Shown: piece by piece, positions 50,873-59,461 of the stretch
How the letters are laid out: each line of letters opens with the position of its first letter
Position numbering within the stretch: the stretch's first letter is position 1
Assembly: GCF_004357765.1 (NCBI RefSeq)
Contig: NZ_SMTE01000016.1
Coordinates: 53,822 to 117,821, forward strand
Direction of reading: 5' to 3'
Length of the DNA: 64,000 nucleotides
Source: Pseudomonas putida
GTDB taxonomy: Bacteria; Pseudomonadota; Gammaproteobacteria; Pseudomonadales; Pseudomonadaceae
The notes under the pieces: generated by a model
Told to the model about the DNA's origin: nothing
Seen by the model: the letters and a program-made list of their open reading frames with translations, nothing else
Database searches by the model: none
Translations under genes and position numbers: made by a program

Positions 50873-51589
50873 GTGGCAAAAGCGCGGCCGCGTCCAGCGG
50901 TGAATGGTGTGGCATCGGCAGACCGTGTTTTGACTGTGCTAACCGCATTTCAGATAGGCGACTCAGCGCTGAGCCTTGTCGAGCTGGTCGAGCGTACCGG
51001 GCTCATCAAGAGCACGATCATGCGCTTGATGGTATCTCTGGAGAACCACGGGTTCATTACGCGCATGGCCGATGGTCGCTATCAGTTGGCCAGTGAAGTC
51101 ATGCGTTTGAATGCCGTGTACCAGGAGGCGCTAGACCTAGAAAGACACGTGATGCCACGTTTGCATTATCTGGCTGAACAGTCGGGTGAAACAGCTTCTT
51201 TCTACGTGCGTCACGGTGCGTATCGGATGTGTCAGTACCGGGTCAATTCCTCGCATCGACTGCGTATGAACCTGCAACCAGGTGACATGCGTCCGATGGA
51301 TGAAGCCGCGGGAGCGCAGGCCTTGCGCGCCCCTTGCCAAATCGGCATCAACCTGCAGAAACCTTACTACTCCAAAGGCGCAACGGACCCTCATGCTGCT
51401 TCGATGGCGCTGCCCATCTACGGTGCCCAGCAGGAACTCATGGGTGCCCTTGTCATTTCAGGGCCTGCGAGTCGTTTAACTGAAGAGTACGCCGAAAGCC
51501 TCAAGCCCATGTTCTTCGAAGCGGCGCGTGATCTGATGCGAAGCTTGGGCTTTAAGTCTGCGTCATTGGAATCCGAATTGGCTCAGTAA
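50873..51589 (+). CDS. IclR-family regulator of the hydroxyacid/lactone island
   Basis: This 238-residue regulator has an N-terminal winged HTH (about 14-72, SLVELVERTGLIKSTIMRLM) and an IclR effector domain with LAEQSGETASFYVRHGAYRM near 100 and SMALPIYGAQQELMGALVIS near 178. GTG 50873 with GAGG 8 nt upstream is preferred to TTG 50867. It is the natural candidate to bind the four TGnAAnGnCnTTnCA palindromes in the same island. Confidence 0.9.
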   Translation: MAKARPRPAVNGVASADRVLTVLTAFQIGDSALSLVELVERTGLIKSTIMRLMVSLENHGFITRMADGRYQLASEVMRLNAVYQEALDLERHVMPRLHYLAEQSGETASFYVRHGAYRMCQYRVNSSHRLRMNLQPGDMRPMDEAAGAQALRAPCQIGINLQKPYYSKGATDPHAASMALPIYGAQQELMGALVISGPASRLTEEYAESLKPMFFEAARDLMRSLGFKSASLESELAQ

Positions 51590-51640
51590 GCTAGGTTTCA
51601 CCTGAAGCTGCTTCTTGCTGTTAGCTGCTTATCCTGAGTG

Positions 51641-51684
51641 TGGTTATGGGTCGATACCGGCCACCCGCTATCGACCCATAACCA
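51641..51684. terminator. Perfect 16-bp stem between IclR and TonB-receptor genes
   Basis: TGGTTATGGGTCGATA (51641-51656) pairs perfectly with TATCGACCCATAACCA (51669-51684) around a 12-nt loop. It lies between two convergent genes and should terminate both. The inner GGGTCGAT/ATCGACCC is shared with the repeats at 35503 and 39462. Confidence 0.75.
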
Positions 51685-51697
51685 CGAACCACCCGCC

Positions 51698-54109
51698 TCA
51701 GAACGCGTACACCAACGTCGCCGTAGCACTGCGTGGGGTGCCGTACCAACCGCGGGAGCCGATCGCGGTGTAGTACTTCTCGTCGAACAGGTTGTTGACG
51801 TTCAGCGCTACGCTGGTTTGTGGCGTGAGTGCATATTGCGCCATCAGATCGACCACGCTGTAGGGGTCTTGAGTGAACGTTTCGTCGTTCGGCCCGGCAC
51901 CTTTGTAGTACTCGGTCCCCTGCCAACGCACACCAGCCCCCAGTTTCAATTGCGGCACAGATTGCAGGCGATAGCTGGTGAATAGCTTGAAGGTATCGCG
52001 TGGTACTTCAGTGAGCAGACGCTCGTCATCCGAATCCTTGATCTCGGCATAGGTGTAACTGGCGGACACTTGCCAGTCGGGCAGGATCTCGCCCGCCATT
52101 TCCATCTCGAAACCGCGGGTCTTGGTGCCAGACTCGGCACGGTAGGCCTGGTTGCCGTCGGGTGCCAGGTTGTCGCCGTCAGCCACGGCGAGGTTGTCCT
52201 GGCGCACCTCGAAGACACTGAAAGCGGCGGTCAGGCGTTTGTCCCAGAACTCGCTCTTGATACCCAGCTCGTAGTTCACACCCTCCTCGGGGTCCAGGTA
52301 CTTGCCGCTGACATCCTTGTTGCTTTGTGGCTTGAAGATGGTGGTATAGCTGGCGTAAGCCGACCAGTTCTCGTTGAGGTCATAAACCAGTCCGAGGTAA
52401 GGCGTGACCACCCCGGTTTCGCTTCGCGAGGTGCGGCTGGTATCGCCGGTCGACAGGGTGGTGGAGGTTTCGTCACGGTGCCAGTCGATCACCCGCGCAC
52501 CGGTAATCAGTGAAAGGTCATCGGCCAGGCTCCAGCGAACCGAAGCCACCAGGCCGTCTTGGGTTTCATCCAGCGAATCTTCCGACGTTTGGGTGTGGAT
52601 GGCATCCGGAATCGGCAGCGAACCGTTCCAGGTATGGATGTTGTCGATGCTCTGCATGGTCCAGAGCGGATAACCGGGGTTACGGTAGTAGGCTTTATAG
52701 TGGCTGGCCCCGAGATAGGCTTGGTGCTCGCGGGAAAACAGTTCGAACGGCCCGGAAGCCGAGAGATCGAACGACGTCTGCCGGGGCTCGCCGGCCCAGC
52801 GGCCAGTCCAGGTGCTGACGCCGCTGCCATCGGGGTTCACGGTGCCGCTGGCGGCTGTGGCGAAGGCGTCGTCATAACTGCGCCGGTTGTGCTCGGCATT
52901 GAATTTCAGTTGCCAACCGTTATCCAGTTGATGTTCCAGCGTGGAGAACACTGTCTTGGTTCTACGCTTGTGGTAGCTCCAGTCCGAGGCCGAGTTGAAC
53001 GAGCGGGAAGGGCTGAAGTGGCTGCCATCGGAGTTGTACATCGGGAAGCCATGGTTACCGGCCCCATCGTTGTCCATCTCCTGGTACTCGGCCCCTACGG
53101 TCAGCATCGTTGTGTCGCTGATGTCCCAGTCCACCACGCCGTAGGCTGCCTGTCTTTTCAGGGACTGGCGGTCGACGTGGCTGCCGCTGTCGGTGTTCGA
53201 CGCCACGAAGCGCCCGCGGACATTACCGCTTTCGCTTAGCGTTCCGGACAGGTCCAGCTCGGTACGATAGTTGTCCCACGAGCCAGCCTTGAGTGTCAGT
53301 GTGCGTTTCGTTTCAAGCGTCGGTTTCTTGCGGACCAGGTTGATGGTCGCACCGGGATCGCCGGTCCCCGACATCAGCCCCGTGGCCCCGCGTACCACTT
53401 CCACTCGATCGTAGCTGACCATGTCGGCAAGGTCATCGCGAAAGCCATAGGTATCAGGGCGGTTGACGCCGTCGACCTGGATGCTGCCAACCGAGAAGCC
53501 GCGTACGTAGATTTGGTTGGCGTCGCTACCGGCTGGCCCCATGCTGTCGACGACCACACCGGGCGTCTGCTCCAGCACTTGGGCGACGTCTGTCAGGTTC
53601 TGGTCCTCGATCTGCTGGCGGGTCACCACGCTGATCGATTGCGGCGTTTCGCGTGCAGAAAGGCGTAGCCCGGTCGCGGTGTTGGCCGAGCCGGTGGCGT
53701 AACTGCCCGTACCTTCGGTCGTACTGCCAAGGCCCGCGGCACTGACGCTGGTTGCCCCCAACTCGAGGGCCGCGCTGGTGTCCGCCTTGCTCAGCACGTA
53801 GCGTTTTTCCCCAGCCTGCTGCACCTGCAGCCCCGTGCCCTGCAGCAACGTGGCGAAACCTTGCTCGAGCTCGAAATTCCCGTGCAAGCCGGAGGACTGC
53901 AGCCCGGCTGTTTCTTCGTTGCTGAAGCTGATGGTCACGCCACTGGCAGCGGCGAACTGGCTGATCGCAGAGGCCAGGCTGCCTGCCGGAATAGCGTAGC
54001 GCTGCGGGGCAGCCCAGGCAGTCGGAGTCGCCAGCGAGGCACTGCAAAGGCTCAGCGCGAGAGCGGCCTTGCGAAAACGCCGGGCTAGCGAGGTACGGCT
54101 TGCGGACAT
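51698..54109 (-). CDS. TonB-dependent siderophore receptor with signalling domain
   Basis: This 803-residue outer-membrane receptor has a signal peptide (about 1-33) and an STN signalling domain at about 36-105 (YAIPAGSLASAISQFAAASG). The plug domain has ETPQSISVVTRQQIEDQNLT near 150 and IYVRGFSVGSIQVDGVNRPD near 198, and a 22-strand barrel ends in ATATLVYAF. The STN domain marks it as a transducer that talks to the adjacent FecR. It resembles FpvA/PupB-type ferric-siderophore receptors; the ligand is unknown. Confidence 0.94.
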   Translation of the reverse strand: MSASRTSLARRFRKAALALSLCSASLATPTAWAAPQRYAIPAGSLASAISQFAAASGVTISFSNEETAGLQSSGLHGNFELEQGFATLLQGTGLQVQQAGEKRYVLSKADTSAALELGATSVSAAGLGSTTEGTGSYATGSANTATGLRLSARETPQSISVVTRQQIEDQNLTDVAQVLEQTPGVVVDSMGPAGSDANQIYVRGFSVGSIQVDGVNRPDTYGFRDDLADMVSYDRVEVVRGATGLMSGTGDPGATINLVRKKPTLETKRTLTLKAGSWDNYRTELDLSGTLSESGNVRGRFVASNTDSGSHVDRQSLKRQAAYGVVDWDISDTTMLTVGAEYQEMDNDGAGNHGFPMYNSDGSHFSPSRSFNSASDWSYHKRRTKTVFSTLEHQLDNGWQLKFNAEHNRRSYDDAFATAASGTVNPDGSGVSTWTGRWAGEPRQTSFDLSASGPFELFSREHQAYLGASHYKAYYRNPGYPLWTMQSIDNIHTWNGSLPIPDAIHTQTSEDSLDETQDGLVASVRWSLADDLSLITGARVIDWHRDETSTTLSTGDTSRTSRSETGVVTPYLGLVYDLNENWSAYASYTTIFKPQSNKDVSGKYLDPEEGVNYELGIKSEFWDKRLTAAFSVFEVRQDNLAVADGDNLAPDGNQAYRAESGTKTRGFEMEMAGEILPDWQVSASYTYAEIKDSDDERLLTEVPRDTFKLFTSYRLQSVPQLKLGAGVRWQGTEYYKGAGPNDETFTQDPYSVVDLMAQYALTPQTSVALNVNNLFDEKYYTAIGSRGWYGTPRSATATLVYAF

Positions 54110-54235
54110 GAAATGTGGCTCCTGTTCTGATGGGATCGAGCGCGTGGGACGCTCGCGTCCTGAAGAGCCGAAGCAGGGGAGGAAATCTGTTACTGCTGAA
54201 TGAGAAATATTTTCAGTGACTCAAGATGGCGCTGG

Positions 54236-55159
54236 TCATGAGCGAAGTCCCAGGGGCTCCAATCGCACCCAATAGCGCGTCATGCGCCGTACGCGGATTG
54301 GCAAGGCGTCTTCCAGACTGAGCAGTGCGACGTCGGTGTCGTCGAGATTGAATGCACCGGACAAGCGCAGTTCGGCCACTTGTGGGGAACACCCCAAGTA
54401 ACCGGGGCGATAGCGCGCCAGTTCGTGGACCACATCGCCCAGACGCCAATCGACGCTGACCAGCATGCCTTGCACCCAGGCCAGCGCATCGGCGGGCAGG
54501 GCGCGCAGCGGCCCCACGCTGTCAGCGTTGAAGTTCATGCTGTAACCGCTGCCGATGCGCACCACTTCAGATGATCGACTGGGTCGTACTTCCACTGCAT
54601 GGGCGGTCACCGCCACCCTGGTCGAGGCGGCGTCCTGGCGCACGCTGAAACGAGTGCCGAGGGCCAGGATATCGCCGGCTGACGTGCGTACGCTGAGCGG
54701 GCGGGGATCCTTGGCAGTTTCCACCAGGATTTCGCCCTGGTGAAGATGGATCAGGCGCTGGCCGGCGTCAAAGGTCACATCTACGCGGCTGTCGGTATTG
54801 AGGTCCAGGTGTGTGCCATCGGCCAAGGTGAATTGTCGTCGCTCGCCAATCCGTGTCGAGTAATCGGAACGCCACGGCGAAACCCGATAACCCTGCCAAC
54901 CGACTACCCCGACACCGAGCAACAGCGTCAATGCCTTTACCGCATTGCGGCGATCCCGCCGTGCTATTACCAGCGTTTGCGCGGCACCGCTGGGAGCGTT
55001 GCCAAGGCGGCACTGCAACTGCTCCAGCCGAGCCCAGGCCTCGGAGTGGCGATGGTCAGCGGCGACCCAGGCCTGCCAGGCTAAGCGCGTGGAATCATCG
55101 ACATGGCTGTCATGCAAGCGCACGTACCAGTCCACGGCGTCGGCGAGAATGGCTTTCAA
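54236..55159 (-). CDS. FecR-family anti-sigma factor / sigma regulator
   Basis: This ~307-residue protein has a cytoplasmic DUF4880 sigma-binding helix bundle (ILADAVDWYVRLHD, about 3-60), one transmembrane helix near 80-100 (AVKALTLLLGVGVVGWQGY) and the periplasmic FecR domain (RRQFTLADGTHLDLNTDSRV near 112). It relays receptor occupancy to the FecI-type sigma factor. TTG 55159, overlapping the sigma stop and preceded by GAGGA, is chosen; TTG 55180 is an alternative with no ribosome site. Confidence 0.9.
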   Translation of the reverse strand: MKAILADAVDWYVRLHDSHVDDSTRLAWQAWVAADHRHSEAWARLEQLQCRLGNAPSGAAQTLVIARRDRRNAVKALTLLLGVGVVGWQGYRVSPWRSDYSTRIGERRQFTLADGTHLDLNTDSRVDVTFDAGQRLIHLHQGEILVETAKDPRPLSVRTSAGDILALGTRFSVRQDAASTRVAVTAHAVEVRPSRSSEVVRIGSGYSMNFNADSVGPLRALPADALAWVQGMLVSVDWRLGDVVHELARYRPGYLGCSPQVAELRLSGAFNLDDTDVALLSLEDALPIRVRRMTRYWVRLEPLGLRS

Positions 55160-55671
55160 GCGTCCTCGATCAGCAAGCAATGCATCAGTGCACGAGCCAG
55201 GTGCTTGCGAACGGTGCTTACCGACACACCGACCCGTTCGGCGGCCCTCTCGTAGCTCAAGCCATCCAGTTGCACGGCCAGAAAGATCGCACGCGTGCGC
55301 GGCCCGAGGCCATCGAGCATGCGGTCGATGGCCATCAGGGTATCGATGATCGCGGCGCGGACTTCGGCAGACGGCGCATGGCGCTCCGGCTGCAGTGTCA
55401 GGGCTTCGAGGTAGGCGGTCTCCAGGCTGCGGCGGCGATACAGATCGATGACCAGACCCCGAGCGATAGTCGCCAGGTAGTGACGCGGCTCGTTGAGTGT
55501 GCTCGCGGTGCGCGCAAGCATTACCCGGATGAAGGTATCCTGGGCCAGGTCCGCAGCATCGGCGGAGTTGCTCAAGCGCTGACGCAACCAGCCGTGCAGC
55601 CAGCCGTTGTGCTCGCGGTACAGCGCCTCCAGGCCCCTATGCGCAGCTCCGTCGAAAACAACGGTGGACAT
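55156..55671 (-). CDS. FecI-type ECF sigma factor
   Basis: This 171-residue sigma-70 factor has region 2 (DAADLAQDTFIRVML near residue 37) and region 4 (LDGLSYERAAERVGVSVSTV near 135), the full extent of an iron-starvation ECF sigma. Its stop overlaps the FecR start. It should transcribe the receptor gene downstream when the cognate siderophore binds. A Fur-like dyad lies in its promoter. Confidence 0.94.
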   Translation of the reverse strand: MSTVVFDGAAHRGLEALYREHNGWLHGWLRQRLSNSADAADLAQDTFIRVMLARTASTLNEPRHYLATIARGLVIDLYRRRSLETAYLEALTLQPERHAPSAEVRAAIIDTLMAIDRMLDGLGPRTRAIFLAVQLDGLSYERAAERVGVSVSTVRKHLARALMHCLLIEDA

Positions 55672-55699
55672 CGCGCGCTTCTCCCCAAAGTCTATAGAT

Positions 55700-55718
55700 G
55701 CGAATAAGAATTTGTCGC
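55700..55718. promoter_or_regulatory. Candidate Fur box upstream of the FecI-type gene
   Basis: GCGAATAAGAATTTGTCGC is a partial dyad (GCGA...TCGC) with the AT-rich centre typical of pseudomonad Fur sites, about 30 bp before the sigma start. The match to the 19-bp Fur consensus is only moderate. Confidence 0.4.
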
Positions 55719-55795
55719 AAGTCTACTCGGCAGCGATAGGATTGGGAATGGTGGCATGTGGTCGGGGGCTTACTCGGCGGCTTCTTAAGGTGAGG

Positions 55796-56068
55796 TTACG
55801 ATGTCTTCTTGCTCCGTTCGATCTCATCCAGCAGCTGTTTCACCATCGCGTTGAGATGGTGGGCGGCGCCGAGCCTGTCGCTGTCGGCCAGCAGGGTGCC
55901 GCTGTAGTCCAGATAACGGGCGCACTCCAGCAGCGTCGAGGCCGCTTCGGTCGCTTTCTTCGGAGAGATTCCAGGGATGACAGTGAAAAGCGCTTTGGCA
56001 CGCTGGGCAGTGAACAGCGCCGATATAGGATCGGACGTTGGGCGGTCCACGGGGGCATTCTGGGGCAT
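55796..56068 (-). CDS. Small DUF3077-type Pseudomonas protein
   Basis: This 90-residue protein has the pattern LFTVIPGISPKKATEAASTL near residue 28 followed by helices ending in HHLNAMVKQLLDEIERSKK. It resembles DUF3077 proteins, which occur in several copies per Pseudomonas genome and have no known function. ATG 56068 gives the normal length; an extension to 56119 is not conserved in character. The two neighbouring small genes are similar in size. Confidence 0.7.
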   Translation of the reverse strand: MPQNAPVDRPTSDPISALFTAQRAKALFTVIPGISPKKATEAASTLLECARYLDYSGTLLADSDRLGAAHHLNAMVKQLLDEIERSKKTS

Positions 56069-56188
56069 GGTGATTCTCCGGTAGATCTTCGAGGTCTGCG
56101 CTACGTCAGGGGCCGCCATCGCGGCCCGTCTGAGGTATTTGGTCGCTACCTCAAGGTGTGGCGGCTAGGGGAGGGCACAAGTGCTTTT

Positions 56189-56458
56189 CTAGCGATTCAT
56201 GCCCAGTTCGGCGTCATCCAGGAGCGCCTTGGCCAGCGCGCTCAAATAATGGGAGGCCCAGATCAATTGGGGTTGTTCCTCCATCACACCGGTGATGGTG
56301 AGCTCTCGCACGTAGCCCAGCAGTTCCGAGGCTTGCTCTCGGGCGTGTTCGCAGGGGATGCCGGGGGATATGCAGAACAGCGGTTGAGTGTGGTCTTCGC
56401 CCTGGTAGAACCGGGTCTGGCCGACCGTGTATTTGCGCTCGATAGCGTCCGTGGACAT
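56189..56458 (-). CDS. Small DUF3077-type Pseudomonas protein
   Basis: This 89-residue protein shares with its neighbour the core LFCISPGIPCEHAREQASEL near residue 27 and the end WASHYLSALAKALLDDAELG. Both have an N-terminal strand-like part, a central PGI turn and two helices. The two are therefore diverged paralogues in tandem. ATG 56458 is used; the frame remains open to 56596 with unlikely composition. Confidence 0.7.
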   Translation of the reverse strand: MSTDAIERKYTVGQTRFYQGEDHTQPLFCISPGIPCEHAREQASELLGYVRELTITGVMEEQPQLIWASHYLSALAKALLDDAELGMNR

Positions 56459-56609
56459 GGTTGTGCTCCCTGAAGTGTTGGGTGCCTGGGCTGGCCGCTT
56501 CGCAAGCGAATCGATGCCTACACCGCCACCTGTCGAGACTAGGGGAAGGGAGTGGTGGGCATGTACGGCAGGGTCGCTTCCGACGAGGCCAGGCATGACG
56601 TGATGCGGC

Positions 56610-56852
56610 TTAGTGGCGAGTGTGCGAATCCGCTGGGTGCTGAACCAGGGCCAAGGCTGAGTCGATCAGCTTTCGCAGACCTTCAAGTTCATGCATCGAC
56701 GCCATGATCAGCAGCGTGACTGGCGATCTGGGCTGCAGTGACATCGCCTGATGTGCGATGGCTTCGGCACAGAGGGCGTAGTCGGCGGCTGTGATTAGGG
56801 TGTCTTCGAGGGAGTGGTGATAGTGCGGTGGGTCAGGGACGATCTTCAACAT
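56610..56852 (-). CDS. Small helical Pseudomonas protein, DUF6124/DUF3077-like
   Basis: This 80-residue protein begins MLKIVPDPPHYHHSLEDTLI and consists of two helices (about 20-40 and 45-68). The start resembles DUF6124-type proteins (MxKxxPxPP), which are Pseudomonas-specific and of unknown function. It is the first of three small genes in the same direction spaced 120-150 bp apart. No signal peptide or metal motif is present. Confidence 0.6.
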   Translation of the reverse strand: MLKIVPDPPHYHHSLEDTLITAADYALCAEAIAHQAMSLQPRSPVTLLIMASMHELEGLRKLIDSALALVQHPADSHTRH

Positions 56853-57181
56853 TGCTTATTACCTTCATGATGCCACCACCTGCCTGCTGTCAAACAGAAG
56901 GGTGGCAGCTGTGCGTGGGTTGACAGACCGGTGGAATAAGCAAGTCCCGGCGCACGCAAGCGTGCCCCACGCACAGCCACCATAGAAGGCAAGCCGTGTG
57001 CTTAAACCGTTTCGGCCTGTCAAAGCCGATCGTTGATGTGCAACGACATCCAGAGACTAGAACGCATCCAGGTCAGGCCGCAACGGAAAATAGGCCGCAA
57101 CAGTATCTTTGGGAAACGTCCTACAAGGAAGAGCTTTAATCTGAATTTTCTCTGTTTCGTGTGATGCGTTTGGAGGCTTGG

Positions 57182-57242
57182 AAAACTCAGGGGGAAAGGG
57201 GGCAAGGGGGAAAGGGGGGGAAAGGGGGCAGATTTATTTTAA
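57182..57242 (+). repeat. G-rich run ending in GGGGGCAGATTTATTTT
   Basis: Four GGGGGAAA-type units are followed by GGGGGCAGATTTATTTT, which matches the left arm of the 41053-41112 element. The G-runs could form a quadruplex on the plus strand. This lies inside the 758-bp gene-free stretch 56853-57610. Confidence 0.5.
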
Positions 57243-57269
57243 TGCCGTAAGGTATTTGGCGCCTGTGAG

Positions 57270-57484
57270 ATCGAGCGCCGCCCGCGCGGCGCATCGCGAG
57301 CTGCGCTCGCTACGTTTATTCCGGGCCAATGAGGCCTGTGAAATGCGCGCGCGACCGCCTTGGCGCCTGACTCAATATCGCGTCGTGCCAACAGGGCGGT
57401 CGCGCGCCGCTACTACTGACGTTACTGGCCAAAAACAAACGTAGCGAGCGCAGCTCGCGATGCGCCGCGCGGGCGGCGCTCGAT
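57270..57484. repeat. Long inverted repeat with 48-bp perfect arms
   Basis: The arms 57270-57317 and 57437-57484 are perfect reverse complements. A second inner pair GCGCGCGACCGCC (57347-57359 and 57395-57407) is also perfect, and the sequence between is partly complementary, so about 215 bp can fold into one long hairpin. The GC-rich arm has the look of P. putida-group intergenic repeats. It separates the T6SS island from the small genes. Confidence 0.75.
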
Positions 57485-57610
57485 TTACGCACCACCTCAA
57501 CCCCCAAGACAAGCACCTGGTGGCTCGCACCAATCTTCCGCTAAACCAATCATAGCCACTCTTTCCCAACATTCCGTGAAGAACCATCTATTTACCGCCG
57601 GATCTTGGCC

Positions 57611-58504
57611 TCAGCGACGCTTCCTTTCACTTGGTTTGATGGGCGCTTCCTCCAAGGCTTCTGGAGGGGGCTGTGCGGCGCGCACGTTGAACACGCGACA
57701 GATGACGTACCAGCAGAGGGCGAGAGAGAAGTTGTAAGGGAACAGCACAGCCCAGAACGGGAGCTGCCAGTTCTTTTTGCCCTGCATTTCACCAGGTTCT
57801 CCGGTGCGCCAGGGGGCGTAGTGGCGCCAGGCTTCCGTTGGCGTCAGGCAGATGGCATGAAGCGGTCTGTGCCACCAGTTGGGTTCGCCTGGTGGGGGGA
57901 GCTTGTCTGGGCCGTGGTCCATGAAGTGGCGGAGGTATTCCCAGACTTCGGCGACGTATTGGATGTCCGGCTCGGTGGGCTCGTTGCTGTCGATCCAGAG
58001 GCAGTCTTTTTGATAGAGCTTGCCGTCTGCGCGCGGCGGTGCGAAGGCTAATGCATAGCTAGTGCTGAACGATGAGCCGCCGAACTCTCGACGTGAAAAT
58101 AATGCGCCCTCTATTTCACGCCAGTTGAAAGTTATTAATTTTTTAATTCGCTGGTAGTAAATTTTTTTTGTGTGGCGATTGAGATAGAATGAGGAAAGAT
58201 TTTTGATAAAAAATATCCGATAAATGAGAAATGGTAGGAAGACAAACGGTCCGGATTCAAGCACGATTGGGAAAATATAGGCTCCCTCGAGAGAGTAATT
58301 TAGTATGGGGTCGTATAGGTGAGGGTAAGTATATAGCGCGGTGATTATCATCATGGCGGTATATAGCTTGGCCATAAATACTGAGTCGACTACCCAAGGG
58401 TTTCGTAATGTCAGCACGTTGCTTTGGATGTGCTGTAATTGCCCTGAAATTTTAGGTGGTAATTTAGTGGTTGTTGTTGGGGTAAGGAATTGTGTGATGG
58501 CCAT
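57611..58504 (-). CDS. DUF6708-like membrane protein A, candidate T6SS immunity protein
   Basis: This 297-residue protein has two N-terminal hydrophobic segments near residues 45-65 and 75-100. A PH-like cytosolic region follows (YLNRHTKKIYYQRIKKLITF near 109), then a conserved acidic region and a third hydrophobic segment near 250 (NWQLPFWAVLFPYNFSLALC), with a basic tail. It resembles DUF6708 proteins found beside T6SS effectors. Its C-terminal ~150 residues are nearly identical to the neighbour at 58565, but the N-terminal part is not. Function as an immunity or accessory protein is inferred from position. Confidence 0.7.
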   Translation of the reverse strand: MAITQFLTPTTTTKLPPKISGQLQHIQSNVLTLRNPWVVDSVFMAKLYTAMMIITALYTYPHLYDPILNYSLEGAYIFPIVLESGPFVFLPFLIYRIFFIKNLSSFYLNRHTKKIYYQRIKKLITFNWREIEGALFSRREFGGSSFSTSYALAFAPPRADGKLYQKDCLWIDSNEPTEPDIQYVAEVWEYLRHFMDHGPDKLPPPGEPNWWHRPLHAICLTPTEAWRHYAPWRTGEPGEMQGKKNWQLPFWAVLFPYNFSLALCWYVICRVFNVRAAQPPPEALEEAPIKPSERKRR

Positions 58505-58564
58505 GTTTTCACTTCTCTAGTTTGCGGCAATGGAGACGGATTTATTTACCGCCCGGTCTTGACC

Positions 58565-59458
58565 TCAGCGACGTTTCCTTTTACTTGGTTTGATGGGGGC
58601 TTGCTCCAGGGCTTCTGGTGGGGGCGGTGCGGCGCGTACGTTGAACAAGCGACAGATGACGTACCAGCAGAGGGCGAGAGAGAAGTTGTAAGGGAACAGC
58701 ACAGCCCAGAAGGGTAGTTGCCAGTTCTTTTTTCCTTGCATTTCACCGGGTTCACCGGTGCGCCAGGGTGCATAGTGGCGCCAGGCCTCAGCAGGCGTCA
58801 GACAGATTGCGTGAAGCGGTTTGTGCCACCAGTTGGGTTCGCCTGGTGGGGGAAGTTTGTCTGGGCCGTGGGCCATGAAGTGGCGAAGGTATTCCCAGAC
58901 TTCGGCCACGTATTGGATGTCGGATTCAGTGGGTTCGTTGCTGTCGACCCAGAAAGAGTCTTTTTGATGGACCGTACCATCTTCGCGTCGTGGTGCGAAT
59001 GCCAAGGCATAGCTTGTGCTGAAGGATGAACCACCGAATTCGGTGCGTTTGAAAATACCTCCGATAATATGTCGCCATTTGAATGTGATCAGTGTCCTGA
59101 AACGTCTGTAGTATATTTTTTGAGTCGATCTGTTCAAGTATATGTGCGAAAGGCTTTTGATGAGAAGGATTCTGTATGCTAGAAACGGAGTAAAGATCAA
59201 TGGTAGTAGTAAATAGTTCGCTACGCCGCTCGTGTCAGTCAGCACGTTGGCTCTATAGCTGGAGTCGAGTATGTCGGGATAAACTGTGATCATCATGCCC
59301 AAGGTCATCGCTGTATAGATTTTGGCCATGAATACAGAGTCCGAGACCCATGGGTTACGCAGAGTCAGCACTAAATTGCTTGATTCTAAGGTTTGACTGG
59401 TGACTCTTGCGGTTACAATCGGGTTTGGCTTTTGCGTGAAAAGCCATTGGGTAGCCAT
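58565..59458 (-). CDS. DUF6708-like membrane protein B, candidate T6SS immunity protein
   Basis: This 297-residue protein has the same three hydrophobic segments and basic C-terminus as protein A. It differs most between residues 1-30 and 50-95, the first membrane hairpin and its exposed loop, and from about 145 on it is almost the same. Its ATG is only 3 bp after the VasX-like stop, so it is coupled to the effector. A tandem duplication followed by divergence or gene conversion explains the pair. Confidence 0.72.
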   Translation of the reverse strand: MATQWLFTQKPNPIVTARVTSQTLESSNLVLTLRNPWVSDSVFMAKIYTAMTLGMMITVYPDILDSSYRANVLTDTSGVANYLLLPLIFTPFLAYRILLIKSLSHIYLNRSTQKIYYRRFRTLITFKWRHIIGGIFKRTEFGGSSFSTSYALAFAPRREDGTVHQKDSFWVDSNEPTESDIQYVAEVWEYLRHFMAHGPDKLPPPGEPNWWHKPLHAICLTPAEAWRHYAPWRTGEPGEMQGKKNWQLPFWAVLFPYNFSLALCWYVICRLFNVRAAPPPPEALEQAPIKPSKRKRR

Positions 59459-59461
59459 ATA

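Noticed and set aside
57182-57484. Possible CRISPR array because of repeated G-rich units and inverted arms
   Set aside because: There are no regularly spaced identical repeats with unique spacers; the structure is one long inverted repeat beside a G-run.
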